A DNA stretch of 64,000 bases from Piscicola geometra. Its lineage: Eukaryota > Annelida > Clitellata > Hirudinida > Piscicolidae. Of this stretch, positions 12,400 to 27,060 are shown one piece after another. The position numbers and the translations under genes are program-made. Where the stretch lies: NCBI GenBank assembly GCA_943735955.1, contig OX030963.1:7501-71500 (forward strand). The letters run 5' to 3'. How positions within the stretch are numbered: the first letter of the stretch is position 1; every line of letters begins with the position of its first letter. Below the pieces are notes generated by a model. The model did no database searches. It was not told the origin of the DNA and saw nothing but the letters and a program-made list of their open reading frames with translations.

Positions 12400-13961
12400 G
12401 AAGACGATGAAGACGATGAAGACGGTGAAGACGATGAAGACGGTGAAGACGATGAAGACGGTGAAGACGGTGAAGACGATGAAGACGATGAAGACGGTGA
12501 AGACGGTGAAGACGAACGATGAAGACGATGAAGACGATGAAGACGGTGAAGACGGTGAAGACGGTGAAGACGATGAAGACGATGAAGACGGTGAAGACGA
12601 TGAAGACGGGGAAGACGGTGAAAACGATGAAGACGATGAAGACGGTGAAGACGATGAAGACGGTGAAGACGGTGAAGACGGTGAAGACGATGAAGACGAT
12701 AAAGACGATGAAGACGATGAAGACGATGAAAACGGTGAAGACGGTGAAGACGGTGAAGACGGTGAAGACGATGAAGACGGTGAAGACGATGAAGACGATG
12801 AAGACGGTGAAGACGATGAAGACCATGAAGACGATGAAGACGATGAAGACGATGATGACGATGATGACGATGAAGACGGTGAAGACGATGAAGACGATGA
12901 AGACGATGAAGACGATGAAGACGATGAAGACGATGAAGACGATGAAGACGATGAAGACGATGAAGACGATGAAGACGATGAAGACGATGAAGACGATGAA
13001 GACGATGAAGACGATGAAGACGATGAAGACGACCGATGAAGACGATGAAAACGGTGAAGACGGTGAAGACGATGAAGAAGATGAAGAAGATGAAGACGAT
13101 GAAGACGATGAAGACGGTGAAGACGGTGAAGACGATGAAGACGATGAAGACGATGAAGACGGTGAAGACGAACGATGAAGACGATGAAGACGGTGAAGAC
13201 GAACGATGAAGACGATGAAGACGGTGAAGACGATGAAAACGGTGAAGACGATGAAGACGATGAAGACGAACGATGAAGACGATGAAGACGATGAAGACGA
13301 TGAAGACGATGAAGACGATGAAGACAAGGAAGACGATGAAGACGATGAAGACGATGAAGACAATGAAGACGATGAAGATGATGAAGATGATAAAGACGAT
13401 GAAGACGATGAAGACGATGAAGACGGTGAAGACGATGAAGACGGTGAAGACGATGAAGACGGTGAAGACGGTGAAGACGATGAAGACGATGAAGACGGTG
13501 AAGACGGTGAAGACGAACGATGAAGACGATGAAGACGATGAAGACGGTGAAGACGGTGAAGACGGTGAAGACGATGAAGACGATGAAGACGGTGAAGACG
13601 ATGAAGACGGGGAAGACGGTGAAAACGATGAAGACGATGAAGACGGTGAAGACGATGAAGACGGTGAAGACGGTGAAGACGGTGAAGACGATGAAGACGA
13701 TAAAGACGATGAAAACGATGAAGACGATGAAAACGGTGAAGACGGTGAAGACGGTGAAGACGGTGAAGACGATGAAGACGGTGAAGACGATGAAGACGAT
13801 GAAGACGGTGAAGACGATGAAGACCATGAAGACGATGAAGACGATGAAGACGATGATGACGATGATGACGATGAAGACGGTGAAGACGATGAAGACGATG
13901 AAGACGATGAAGACGATGAAGACGATGAAGACGATGAAGACGATGAAGACGATGAAGACGA
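12400..13961 (+). repeat. 1001-bp offset duplication with the first DDD blocks
   Basis: About 560 bp starting near 12400 recurs near 13401 at an offset of 1001 bp. Shared markers are the GAAC spacers (12515/13516), GATGAAGACGGGG (12608/13609), GATAAAGAC, GACCATGAAG (12823/13824) and the DDD motif GATGATGACGATGATGAC (12851/13852). GACCATGAAG is not seen elsewhere in the array, so it dates this pair as recent sister copies. Confidence 0.8.
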
Positions 13962-16359
13962 TGAAGACGGTGAAGACGGTGAAGACGGTGAAGACGATGA
14001 AGACGATGAAGACGGTGAAGACGATGAAGAAGATGAAGACGATGAAGACGATGAAGACGGTGAAGACGATGAAGACGGTGAAGACGAACGATGAAGACGG
14101 TGAAGACGATGAAGACGGTGAAGACGATGAAGACGGTGAAGACGATGAAGACGGTGAAGACGATGAAGAAGATGAAGACGATGAAGACGATGAAGACGGT
14201 GAAAACGATGAAGACGATGAAGACGATGAAGACGATGAAGAAGATGAAGACGATGAAGAAGATGAAGACGATGAAGACGATGAAGACGGTGAAAACGATG
14301 AAGACGATGAAGACGATGAAGACGATGAAGAAGATGAAGACGATGAAGACGATGAAGACGATGAAGACGGTGAAAACGATGAAGACGATGAAGACGGTGA
14401 AGACGGTGAAGACGATGAAGACGATGAAGACGGTGAAGACGAACGATGAAGACGATGAAGACGATGAAGACGGTGAAGACGATGAAGACGGTGAAGACGG
14501 TGAAAACGATGAAGACGATGAAGACGGTGAAGACGATGAAGACGGTGAAGACGGTGAAGACGGTGAAGACGATGAAGACGATAAAGACGATGAAGACGAT
14601 TAAGACGATGAAAACGGTGAAGACGGTGAAGACGGTGAAGACGGTGAAGACGATGAAGACGGTGAAGACGATGAAGACGATGAAGACGGTGAAGACGATG
14701 AAGACGATGAAGACGATGAAGACGATGATGACGATGATGACGATGAAGACGGTGAAGACGATGAAGACGATGAAGACGGTGAAGACGATGAAGACGATGA
14801 AGACGATGAAGACGATGAAGACGATGAAGACGATGAAGACGATGAAGACGATGAAGACGATGAAGACGATGAAGACGATGAAGACGATGAAGACGATGAA
14901 GACGATGAAGACGATGAAGACGATGAAGACGATGAAGAAGATGAAGACGATGAAGACGATGAAGACGGTGAAGACGATGAAGACGGTGAAGACGAACGAT
15001 GAAGACGGTGAAGACGATGAAGACGGTGAAGACGATGAAGACGGTGAAGACGATGAAGACGGTGAAGACGATGAAGACGGTGAAGACGATGAAGACGGTG
15101 AGGACGATGAAGACGGTGAAGACGATGAAGACGATGAAGACGGTGAAGACGGTGAAGACGATGAAGACGATGAAGACGGTGAAGACGGTGAAGACGGTGA
15201 AGACGGTGAAGACGATGAAGACGATGAAGACGGTGAAGACGATGAAGACGGTGAAGACGGTGAAGACGATGAAGACGAACGATGAAGACGGTGAAAACGG
15301 TGAAGACGATGAAGACGGTGAAGACGATGAAGACGGTGAAGACGGTGAAGACGGTGAAGACGGTGAAGACGGTGAAGACGGTGAAGACGATGAAGACGAT
15401 GAAGACGGTGAAGACGATGAAGACGGTGAAGACGGTGAAGACGAACGATGAAGATGATGAAGACGGTGAAGACGATGGAGACGGTGAAGACGAAAAAGAC
15501 GGTGAAGACGATGAAGACGGTGAAGACGATGAAGACGGTGAAGACGGTGAAGACGATGAAGACGATGAAGACGATGAAGACGGTGAAGACGGTGAAGACG
15601 GTGAAGACAGTGAAGACGATGAAGACGATGAAGACGGTGAAGACGATGAAGACGGTGAAGACGGTGAAGACGATGAAGACGATGAAGACGGTGAACACGA
15701 ACGATGAAGACGATGAAGACGGTGAAGACGACCAATGAAGACGATGAAGACGTTGAAGACGGTGAAGACGATGAAGACGATGAAGACGATGAAGAAGATG
15801 AAGACGATGAAGACGATGAAGACGATGAAAACGATGAAGACGATGAAGAAGATGAAGACGATGAAGACGATGAAGACGATAAAGACGATGAAGACGATTA
15901 AGACGATGAAAACGGTGAAGACGGTGAAGACGGTGAAGACGGTGAAGACGATGAAGACGGTGAAGACGATGAAGACGATGAAGACGGTGAAGACGATGAA
16001 GACGATGAAGACGATGAAGACGATGAAGACGATGATGACGATGATGACGATGAAGACGGTGAAGACGATGAAGACGATGAAGACGGTGAAGACGATGAAG
16101 ACGATGAAGACGATGAAGACGATGAAGACGATGAAGACGATGAAGACGATGAAGACGATGAAGACGATGAAGACGAGGAAGACGATGAAGACGATGAAGA
16201 CGATGATGACGATGAAGACGATGAAGACGATGAAGACGGTGAAGACGGTGAAGACGGTGAAGACGATGAAGACGATGAAGACGGTGAAGACGATGAAGAA
16301 GATGAAGACGATGAAGACGATGAAGACGGTGAAGACGATGAAGACGGTAAAGACGAACG

Positions 16360-16821
16360 ATGAAGACGGTGAAGACGATGAAGACGGTGAAGACGATGAA
16401 GACGGTGAAGACGATGAAGGCGGTGAAGACGATGAAGACGGTGAAGACGATGAAGACGGTGAGGACGATGAAGACGGTGAAGACGATGAAGACGATGAAG
16501 ACGGTGAAGACGGTGAAGACGATGAAGACGATGAAGACGGTGAAGACGGTGAAGACGGTGAAGACGGTGAAGACGATGAAGACGATGAAGACGGTGAAGA
16601 CGATGAAGACGGTGAAGACGGTGAAGACGATGAAGACGAACGATGAAGACTGTGAAAACGGTGAAGACGATGAAAACGGTGAAGACGATGAAGACGGTGA
16701 AGACGGTGAAGACGGTGAAGACGGTGAAGACGGTGAAGACGGTGAAGACGGTGAAGACGATGAAGACGATGATGACGGTGAAGACGATGAAGACGGTGAA
16801 GACGGTGAAGACGAACGATGA
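16360..16821 (+). repeat. Second copy of the 14999-15451 block (offset 1361 bp)
   Basis: The run of alternating A and B units after a GAAC spacer, the GATGAGGAC-type unit, the following B-rich run and the EK approach are repeated from 14999-15451. The second copy has one additional B unit and private substitutions: GATGAAGGC (16419), GACTGTGAAAAC (about 16649) and GATGATGTAGAC (about 16823). The last two are shared only with the 18305-18612 copy, which is therefore its closest relative (offset 1662 bp). Confidence 0.75.
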
Positions 16822-17509
16822 AGATGATGTAGACGGTGAAGACGATGGAGACGGTGAAGACGAAAAAGACGGTGAAGACGATGAAGACGGTGAAGACGAT
16901 GAAGACGGTGAAGACGGTGAAGACGATGAAGACGATGAAGACGATGAAGACGGTGAAGACGGTGAAGACGATGAAGACGATGAAGACGGTGAAGACGGTG
17001 AAGACGGTGAAGACAGTTAAGACGATGAAGACGATGAAGACGGTGAAGACGATGAAGACGGTGAAGACGGTGAAGACGATGAAGACGATGAAGACGGTGA
17101 AGACGAACGATGAAGACGATGAAGACGGTGAACACGACCAATGAAGACGATGAAGACGGTGAAGACGGTGAAGACGGTGAAGACGATGAAGACGATGAAG
17201 AAGATGAAGACGATGAAGACGATGAAGACGGTGAAAACGATGAAGACGATGAAGAAGATGAAGACGATGAAGACGATGAAGACGATAAAGACGATGAAGA
17301 CGATTAAGACGATGAAAACGGTGAAGACGGTGAAGACGGTGAAGACGGTGAAGACGATGAAGACGGTGAAGACGATGAAGACGATGAAGACGGTGAAGAC
17401 GGTGAAGACGGTGAAGACAGTGAAGACGATGAAGACGATGAAGACGGTGAAGACGATGAAGACGGTGAAGACGGTGAAGACGATGAAGACGATGAAGACG
17501 GTGAACACG

Positions 17510-18100
17510 AACGATGAAGACGATGAAGACGGTGAAGACGACCAATGAAGACGATGAAGACGTTGAAGACGGTGAAGACGATGAAGACGATGAAGACGAT
17601 GAAGAAGATGAAGACGATGAAGACGATGAAGACGATGAAAACGATGAAGACGATGAAGAAGATGAAGACGATGAAGACGATGAAGACGATAAAGACGATG
17701 AAGACGATTAAGACGATGAAAACGGTGAAGACGGTGAAGACGGTGAAGACGGTGAAGACGATGAAGACGGTGAAGACGATGAAGACGATGAAGACGGTGA
17801 AGACGATGAAGACGATGAAGACGATGAAGACGATGAAGACGATGATGACGATGATGACGATGAAGACGGTGAAGACGATGAAGACGATGAAGACGGTGAA
17901 GACGATGAAGACGATGAAGACGATGAAGACGATGAAGACGATGAAGACGATGAAGACGATGAAGACGATGAAGACGATGAAGACGAGGAAGACGATGAAG
18001 ACGATGAAGACGATGATGACGATGAAGACGATGAAGACGATGAAAACGGTGAAGACGGTGAAGACGGTGAAGACGATGAAGACGATGAAGACGGTGAAGA
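17510..18100 (+). repeat. Second copy of the 15700-16290 block (offset 1810 bp)
   Basis: The GACCAATG spacer (15730/17540), the GACGTTGAAG variant (15752/17562), GATTAAGAC (15896/17706), the DDD motif (16031/17841) and the GACGAGGAAG variant (about 16174/17984) all recur at an offset of 1810 bp. The only clear difference I see is GATGAAAAC near 18042 in place of GATGAAGAC. Confidence 0.8.
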
Positions 18101-21100
18101 CGATGAAGAAGATGAAGACGGTGAGGACGATGAAGACGGTGAAGACGATGAAGACGATGAAGACGGTGAAGACGGTGAAGACGATGAAGACGATGAAGAC
18201 GGTGAAGACGGTGAAGACGGTGAAGACGGTGAAGACGATGAAGACGATGAAGACGGTGAAGACGATGAAGACGGTGAAGACGGTGAAGACGATGAAGACG
18301 AACGATGAAGACTGTGAAAACGGTGAAGACGATGAAAACGGTGAAGACGATGAAGACGGTGAAGACGGTGAAGACGGTGAAGACGGTGAAGACGGTGAAG
18401 ACGGTGAAGACGGTGAAGACGATGAAGACGATGATGACGGTGAAGACGATGAAGACGGTGAAGACGGTGAAGACGAACGATGAAGATGATGTAGACGGTG
18501 AAGACGATGGAGACGGTGAAGACGAAAAAGACGGTGAAGACGATGAAGACGGTGAAGACGATGAAGACGGTGAAGACGGTGAAGACGATGAAGACGATGA
18601 AGACGATGAAGACGGTGAAGACAGGTGAAGACGATGAAGACGATGAAGACGGTGAAGACGGTGAAGACGGTGAAGACAGTTAAGACGATGAAGACGATGA
18701 AGACGGTGAAGACGATGAAGACGGTGAAGACGATGAAGACGATGAAGACGGTGAAGACGAACGATGAAGACGATGAAGACGGTGAACACGACCAATGAAG
18801 ACGATGAAGACGGTGAAGACGGTGAAGACGGTGAAGACGATGAAGACGATGAAGAAGATGAAGACGATGAAGACGATGAAGACGGTGAAAACGATGAAGA
18901 CGATGAAGACGATGAAGACGATGAAGAAGATGAAGACGATGAAGACGATGAAGACGGTGAAAACGATGAAGACGATGAAAACGGTGAAGACGGTGAAGAC
19001 GATGAAGACGATGAAGACGGTGAAGACGAACGATGAAGACGATGAAGACGGTGAAGACGATGAAGACGATGAAGACGATGAAGACGATGAAGACGATGAA
19101 AACGATGAAGACGATGAAGACGATGAAGACGATGAAGACGATGAAGACGGTGAAGACGAACGATGAAGACGGTGAAGACGATGAAGACGGTGAAGACGAT
19201 GAAGACGGTGAAGACGATGAAGACGGTGAAGACGATGAAGACGGTGAAGACGATGAAGACGGTGAGGACGATGAAGACGGTGAAGACGATGAAGACGATG
19301 AAGACGGTGAAGACGATGAAGACGGTGAAGACGATGAAGACGGTGAAGACGATGAAGACGGTGAGGACGATGAAGACGGTGAAGACGATGAAGACGATGA
19401 AGACGGTGAAGACGGTGAAGACGATGAAGACGATGAAGACGGTGAAGACGGTGAAGACGGTGAAGACGGTGAAGACGATGAAGACGATGAAGACGGTGAA
19501 GACGATGAAGACGGTGAAGACGGTGAAGACGATGAAGACGAACGATGAAGACGGTGAAAACGGTGAAGACGATGAAGACGGTGAAGACGATGAAGACGGT
19601 GAAGACGGTGAAGACGGTGAAGACGGTGAAGACGGTGAAGACGATGAAGACGATGAAGACGGTGAAGACGATGATGACGGTGAAGACGGTGAAGACGAAC
19701 GATGAAGATGATGAAGACGGTGAAGACGATGGAGACGGTGAAGACGAAAAAGACGGTGAAGACGATGAAGACGGTGAAGACGATGAAGACGGTGAAGACG
19801 GTGAAGACGATGAAGACGCTGAAGACGATGAAGACGGTGAAGACGGTGAAGACGGTGAAGACAGTGAAGACGATGAAGACGATGAAGACGGTGAAGACGA
19901 TGAAGACGGTGAAGACGGTGAAGACGATGAAGACGATGAAGACGGTGAACACGAACGATGAAGACGATGAAGACGGTGAAGACGACCAATGAAGACGATG
20001 AAGACGGTGAAGACGGTGAAGACGATGAAGACGATGAAGACGATGAAGAAGATGAAGACGATGAAGACGATGAAGACGATGAAAACGATGAAGACGATGA
20101 AGAAGATGAAGACGATGAAGACGATAAAGACGATGAAGACGATTAAGACGATGAAAACGGTGAAGACGGTGAAGACGGTGAAGACGGTGAAGACGATGAA
20201 GACGGTGAAGACGATGAAGACGATGAAGACGGTGAAGACGATGAAGACGATGAAGACGATGAAGACGATGAAGACGATGATGACGATGATGACGATGAAG
20301 ACGGTGAAGACGATGAAGACGATGAAGACGATGAAGACGATAAAGACGATGAAGACGATTAAGACGATGAAAACGGTGAAGACGGTGAAGACGGTGAAGA
20401 CGGTGAAGACGATGAAGACGGTGAAGACGATGAAGACGATGAAGACGGTGAAGACGATGAAGACGATGAAGACGATGAAGACGATGAAGACGATGATGAC
20501 GATGATGACGATGAAGACGGTGAAGACGATGAAGACGATGAAGACGGTGAAGACGATGAAGACGATGAAGACGATGAAGACGATGAAGACGATGAAGACG
20601 ATGAAGACGATGAAGACGATGAAGACGATGAAGACGATGAAGACGATGAAGACGATGAAGACGATGAAGACGATGAAGACGATGAAGACGATGAAGACGG
20701 TGAAGACGGTGAAGACGGTGAAGACGGTGAAGACGATGAAGACGATGAAGACGGTGAAGACGATGAAGAAGATGAAGACGATGAAGACGATGAAGACGGT
20801 GAAGACGATGAAGACGGTGAAGACGAACGATGAAGACGGTGAAGACGATGAAGACGGTGAAGACGATGAAGACGGTGAAGACAATGAACACGGTGAAGAC
20901 GATGAAGACGGTGAAGACGATGAAGACGGTGAGGACGATGAAGACGGTGAAGACGATGAAGACGATGAAGACGGTGAAGACGGTGAAGACGATGAAGACG
21001 ATGAAGACGGTGAAGACGGTGAAGACGGTGAAGACGGTGAAGACGGTGAAGACGATGAAGACGATGAAGACGGTGAAGACGATGAAGACGGTGAAGACGG

Positions 21101-22858
21101 TGAAGACGATGAAGACGAACGATGAAGACGGTGAAAACGGTGAAGACGATGAAAACGGTGAAGACGATGAAGACGGTGAAGACGGTGAAGACGGTGAAGA
21201 CGGTGAAGACGGTGAAGACGGTGAAGACGATAAAGACGATGATGACGGTGAAGACGATGAAGACGGTGAAGACGGTGAAGACGAACGATGAAGATGATGA
21301 AGACGGTGAAGACGATGGAGACGGTGAAGACGAAAAAGACGGTGTAGACGATGAAGACGGTGAAGACGATGAAGACGGTGAAGACGGTGAAGACGATGAA
21401 GACGATGAAGACGATGAAGACGGTGAAGACAGTGAAGACGATGAAGACGATGAAGACGGTGAAGACGGTGAAGACGGTGAAGACAGTTAAGACGATGAAG
21501 ACGATGAAGACGGTGAAGACGATGAAGACGGTGAAGACGGTGAAGACGATGAAGACGATGAAGACGGTGAAGACGAACGATGAAGACGATGAAGACGGTG
21601 AAGACGACCAATGAAGACGATGAAGACGGTGAAGACGGTGAAGACGATGAAGACGATGAAGAAGATGAAGACGATGAAGACGATGAAGACGGTGAAAACG
21701 ATGAAGACGATGAAGACGATGAAGACGATGAAGAAGATGAAGACGATGAAGACGATGAAGACGGTGAAAACGATGAAGACGATGAAAACGGTGAAGACGG
21801 TGAAGACGATGAAGACGATGAAGACGGTGAAGACGGTGAAGACGATGAAGACGATGAAGACGGTGAAGACGGTGAAGGCGGTGAAGACGGTGAAGACGAT
21901 GAAGACGATGAAGACGGTGAAGACGATGAAGACGGTGAAGACGGTGAAGACGATGAAGACGAACGATGAAGACGGTGAAAACGGTGAAGACGATGAAGAC
22001 GGTGAAGACGATGAAGACGGTGAAGACGGTGAAGACGGTGAAGACGGCGAAGACGGTGAAGACGATGAAGACGATGAAGACGGAGAAGACGATGAAGACG
22101 GTGAAGACGGTGAAGACGAACGATGAAGATGATGAAGACGGTGAAGACGATGGAGACGGTGAAGACGAAAAAGACGGTGAAAACGATGAAGACGATGAAA
22201 ACGGTGAAGACGGTGAAGACGATGAAGACGATGAAGACGGTGAAGACGAACGATGAAGACGATGAAGACGGTGAAGACGATGAAGACGATGAAGACGATG
22301 AAGACGATGAAGACGATGAAAACGATGAAGACGATGAAGACGATGAAGACGATGAAGACGATGAAGACGGTGAAAACGGTGAAGACGATGAAGACGAACG
22401 ATGAAGACGGTGAAAACGGTGAAGACGATGAAAACGGTGAAGACGATGAAGACGGTGAAGACGGTGAAGACGGTGAAGACGGTGAAGACGGTGAAGACGG
22501 TGAAGACGATGAAGACGATGATGACGGTGAAGACGATGAAGACGGTGAAGACGGTGAAGACGAACGATGAAGATGATGAAGACGGTGAAGACGATGGAGA
22601 CGGTGAAGACGAAAAAGACGGTGAAGACGATGAAGACGGTGAAGACGATGAAGACGGTGAAGACGGTGAAGACGATGAAGACGATGAAGACGATGAAGAC
22701 GGTGAAGACGGTGAAGACGATGAAGACGATGAAGACGGTGAAGACGGTGAAGACGGTGAAGACAGTTAAGACGATGAAGACGATGAAGACGGTGAAGACG
22801 ATGAAGACGGTGAAGACGGTGAAGACGATGAAGACGATGAAGACGGTGAAGACGAACG

Positions 22859-25800
22859 ATGAAGACGATGAAGACGGTGAAGACGACCAATGAAGACGAT
22901 GAAGACGGTGAAGACGGTGAAGACGATGAAGACGATGAAGAAGATGAAGACGATGAAGACGATGAAGACGGTGAAAACGATGAAGACGATGAAGACGATG
23001 AAGACGATGAAGAAGATGAAGACGATGAAGACGATGAAGACGGTGAAAACGATGAAGACGATGAAAACGGTGAAGACGGTGAAGACGATGAAGACGATGA
23101 AGACGGTGAAGACGAACGATGAAGACGATGAAGACGGTGAAGACGATGAAGACGATGAAGACGATGAAGACGATGAAGACGATGAAAACGATGAAGACGA
23201 TGAAGACGATGAAGACGATGAAGACGATGAAGACGGTGAAGACGAACGATGAAGACGGTGAAGACGATGAAGACGGTGAAGACGATGAAGACGGTGAAGA
23301 CGATGAAGACGGTGAAGACGATGAAGACGGTGAAGACGATGAAGACGGTGAGGACGATGAAGACGGTGAAGACGATGAAGACGATGAAGACGGTGAAGAC
23401 GATGAAGACGGTGAAGACGATGAAAACGGTGAAGACGATGAAGACGGTGAGGACGATGAAGACGGTGAAGACGATGAAGACGATAAAGACGGTGAAGACG
23501 GTGAAGACGATGAAGACGATGAAGACGGTGAAGACGGTGAAGACGGTGAAGACGGTGAAGACGATGAAGACGATGAAGACGGTGAAGACGATGAAGACGG
23601 TGAAGACGGTGAAGACGATGAAGACGAACGATGAAGACGGTGAAAACGGTGAAGACGATGAAGACGGTGAAGACGATGAAGACGGTGAAGACGGTGAAGA
23701 CGGTGAAGACGGTGAAGACGGTGAAGACGGTGAAGACGATGAAGACGATGAAGACGGTGAAGACGATGAAGACGGTGAAGACGGTGAAGACGAACGATGA
23801 AGATGATGAAGACGGTGAAGACGATGGAGACGGTGAAGACGAAAAAGACGGTGAAGACGATGAAGACGGTGAAGACGATGAAGACGGTGAAGACGGTGAA
23901 GACGATGAAGACGATGAAGACGATGAAGACGGTGAAGACGGTGAAGACGGTGAAGACAGTGAAGACGATGAAGACGATGAAGACGGTGAAGACGATGAAG
24001 ACGGTGAAGACGGTGAAGACGATGAAGACGATGAAGACGGTGAACACGAACGATGAAGACGATGAAGACGGTGAAGACGACCAATGAAGACGATGAAGAC
24101 GGTGAAGACGGTGAAGACGATGAAGACGATGAAGACGATGAAGAAGATGAAGACGATGAAGACGATGAAGACGATGAAAACGATGAAGACGATGAAGAAG
24201 ATGAAGACGATGAAGACGATAAAGACGATGAAGACGATTAAGACGATGAAAACGGTGAAGACGGTGAAGACGGTGAAGACGGTGAAGACGATGAAGACGG
24301 TGAAGACGATGAAGACGATGAAGACGGTGAAGACGATGAAGACGATGAAGACGATGAAGACGATGAAGACGATGATGACGATGATGACGATGAAGACGGT
24401 GAAGACGATGAAGACGATGAAGACGATGAAGACGATAAAGACGATGAAGACGATTAAGACGATGAAAACGGTGAAGACGGTGAAGACGGTGAAGACGATG
24501 AAGACGGTGAAGACGATGAAGACGATGAAGACGGTGAAGACGATGAAGACGATGAAGACGATGAAGACGATGAAGACGATGATGACGATGATGACGATGA
24601 AGACGGTGAAGACGATGAAGACGATGAAGACGGTGAAGACGATGAAGACGATGAAGACGATGAAGACGATGAAGACGATGAAGACGATGAAGACGATGAA
24701 GACGATGAAGACGATGAAGACGATGAAGACGATGAAGACGATGAAGACGATGAAGACGATGAAGACGGTGAAGACGGTGAAGACGGTGAAGACGATGAAG
24801 ACGATGAAGACGGTGAAGACGATGAAGAAGATGAAGACGATGAAGACGATGAAGACGGTGAAGACGATGAAGACGGTGAAGACGAACGATGAAGACGGTG
24901 AAGACGATGAAGACGGTGAAGACGATGAAGACGGTGAAGACGATGAAGACGGTGAAGACGATGAAGACGGTGAAGACGATGAAGACGGTGAGGACGATGA
25001 AGACGGTGAAGACGATGAAGACGATGAAGACGGTGAAGACGGTGAAGACGATGAAGACGATGAAGACGGTGAAGACGGTGAAGACGGTGAAGACGGTGAA
25101 GACGGTGAAGACGATGAAGACGATGAAGACGGTGAAGACGATGAAGACGGTGAAGACGGTGAAGACGATGAAGACGAACGATGAAGACGGTGAAAACGGT
25201 GAAGACGATGAAAACGGTGAAGACGATGAAGACGGTGAAGACGGTGAAGACGGTGAAGACGGTGAAGACGGTGAAGACGGTGAAGACGGTGAAGACGATG
25301 AAGACGATGATGACGGTGAAGACGATGAAGACGGTGAAGACGGTGAAGACGAACGATGAAGATGATGAAGACGGTGAAGACGATGGAGACGGTGAAGACG
25401 AAAAAGACGGTGAAGACGATGAAGACGGTGAAGACGATGAAGACGGTGAAGACGGTGAAGACGATGAAGACGATGAAGACGATGAAGACGGTGAAGACAG
25501 TGAAGACGATGAAGACGATGAAGACGGTGAAGACGGTGAAGACGGTGAAGACAGTTAAGACGATGAAGACGATGAAGACGGTGAAGACGATGAAGACGGT
25601 GAAGACGGTGAAGACGATGAAGACGATGAAGACGGTGAAGACGAACGATGAAGACGATGAAGACGGTGAAGACGACCAATGAAGACGATGAAGACGGTGA
25701 AGACGGTGAAGACGATGAAGACGATGAAGAAGATGAAGACGATGAAGACGATGAAGACGGTGAAAACGATGAAGACGATGAAGACGATGAAGACGATGAA

Positions 25801-25870
25801 GAAGATGAAGACGATGAAGACGATGAAGACGGTGAAAACGATGAAGACGATGAAAACGGTGAAGACGGTG
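22859..25870 (+). repeat. Second copy of the 18764-21800 block (about 4.1-kb offset duplication)
   Basis: This is the largest duplication I can follow. Matching phase-shift sites are 19033/23119, 19163/23249, 19545/23631 (offset 4086), 19702/23797 and 19958/24053 (4095), 20830/24889 and 21122/25181 (4059), and 21580/25648 (4068). DDD motifs at 20276/24371 and 20492/24578 and EK blocks at 19743/23838 and 21329/25397 match as well. The offset changes only in steps of 9 bp, so after the copying only whole units were gained or lost. Private differences include GACGCTGAAG at 19817 and GACAATGAACAC near 20881 in the first copy. Confidence 0.85.
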
Positions 25871-27060
25871 AAGACGATGAAGACGATGAAGACGGTGAAG
25901 ACGAACGATGAAGACGATGAAGACGGTGAAGACGATGAAGACGATGAAGACGATGAAGACGATGAAGACGATGAAAACGATGAAGACGATGAAGACGATG
26001 AAGACGATGAAGACGATGAAGACGGTGAAGACGAACGATGAAGACGGTGAAGACGATGAAGACGGTGAAGACGATGAAAACGGTGAAGACGATGAAGACG
26101 GTGAAGACGATGAAGACGGTGAAGACGATGAAGACGGTGAAGACGATGAAGACGGTGAGGACGATGAAGACGGTGAAGACGATGAAGACGATGAAGACGG
26201 TGAAGACGGTGAAGACGATGAAGACGATGAAGACGGTGAAGACGGTGAAGACGGTGAAGACGATGAAGACGATGAAGACGGTGAAGACGATGAAGACGGT
26301 GAAGACGGTGAAGACGATGAAGACGAACGATGAAGACGGTGAAAACGGTGAAGACGATGAAAACGGTGAAGACGATGAAGACGGTGAAGACGGTGAAGAC
26401 GGTGAAGACGGTGAAGACGGTGAAGACGGTGAAGACGGTGAAGACGATGAAGACGATGATGACGGTGAAGACGATGAAGACGGTGAAGACGGTGAAGACG
26501 AACGATGAAGATGATGAAGACGGTGAAGACGATGGAGACGGTGAAGACGAAAAAGACGGTGAAGACGATGAAGACGGTGAAGACGATGAAGACGGTGAAG
26601 ACGGTGAAGACGATGAAGACGATGAAGACGATGAAGACGGTGAAGACGGTGAAGACGATGAAGACGATGAAGACGGTGAAGACGGTGAAGACGGTGAAGA
26701 CAGTGAAGACGATGAAGACGATGAAGACGGTGAAGACGATGAAGACGGTGAAGACGGTGAAGACGATGAAGACGATGAAGACGGTGAAGACGAACGATGA
26801 AGACGATGAAGACGGTGAAGACGACCAATGAAGACGATGAAGACGGTGAAGACGGTGAAGACGATGAAGACGATGAAGAAGATGAAGACGATGAAGACGA
26901 TGAAGACGGTGAAAACGATGAAGACGATGAAGACGATGAAGACGATGAAGAAGATGAAGACGATGAAGACGATGAAGACGGTGAAAACGATGAAGACGAT
27001 GAAAACGGTGAAGACGGTGAAGACGATGAAGACGATGAAGACGGTGAAGACGAACGATGA

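Larger units (their letters stand above)
9751..12850 (+). repeat. Array zone 2: first DGD blocks
   Basis: This zone carries three DGD blocks, each marked by GATGGCGAC (9777, 11390 and 11771), preceded by GACAATGAAG and followed by GATGCAGAC and two closely spaced GAAC units. The DGD blocks next appear 22 kb further in, where GACAATGAAG is replaced by GATAATGAAG. The zone also contains the first GATGAGGAC units (about 10426 and 12380). No gene or RNA is seen. Confidence 0.8.
12851..27060 (+). repeat. Array zone 3: EK and DDD blocks interleaved
   Basis: Ten EK blocks are found here (15489, 16859, 18521, 19743, 21329, 22164, 22608, 23838, 25397 and 26547), as well as nine DDD motifs (12851, 13852, 14724, 16031, 17841, 20276, 20492, 24371 and 24578). 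Many spacers are the GACCAATG type. TTAAGAC variants at about 14598, 15896, 17303, 17707, 20143, 20357, 24238 and 24453, and the AGTTAAGAC form near 16996, 18679, 21487, 22766 and 25556, are block markers. No gene or RNA is seen. Confidence 0.8.
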
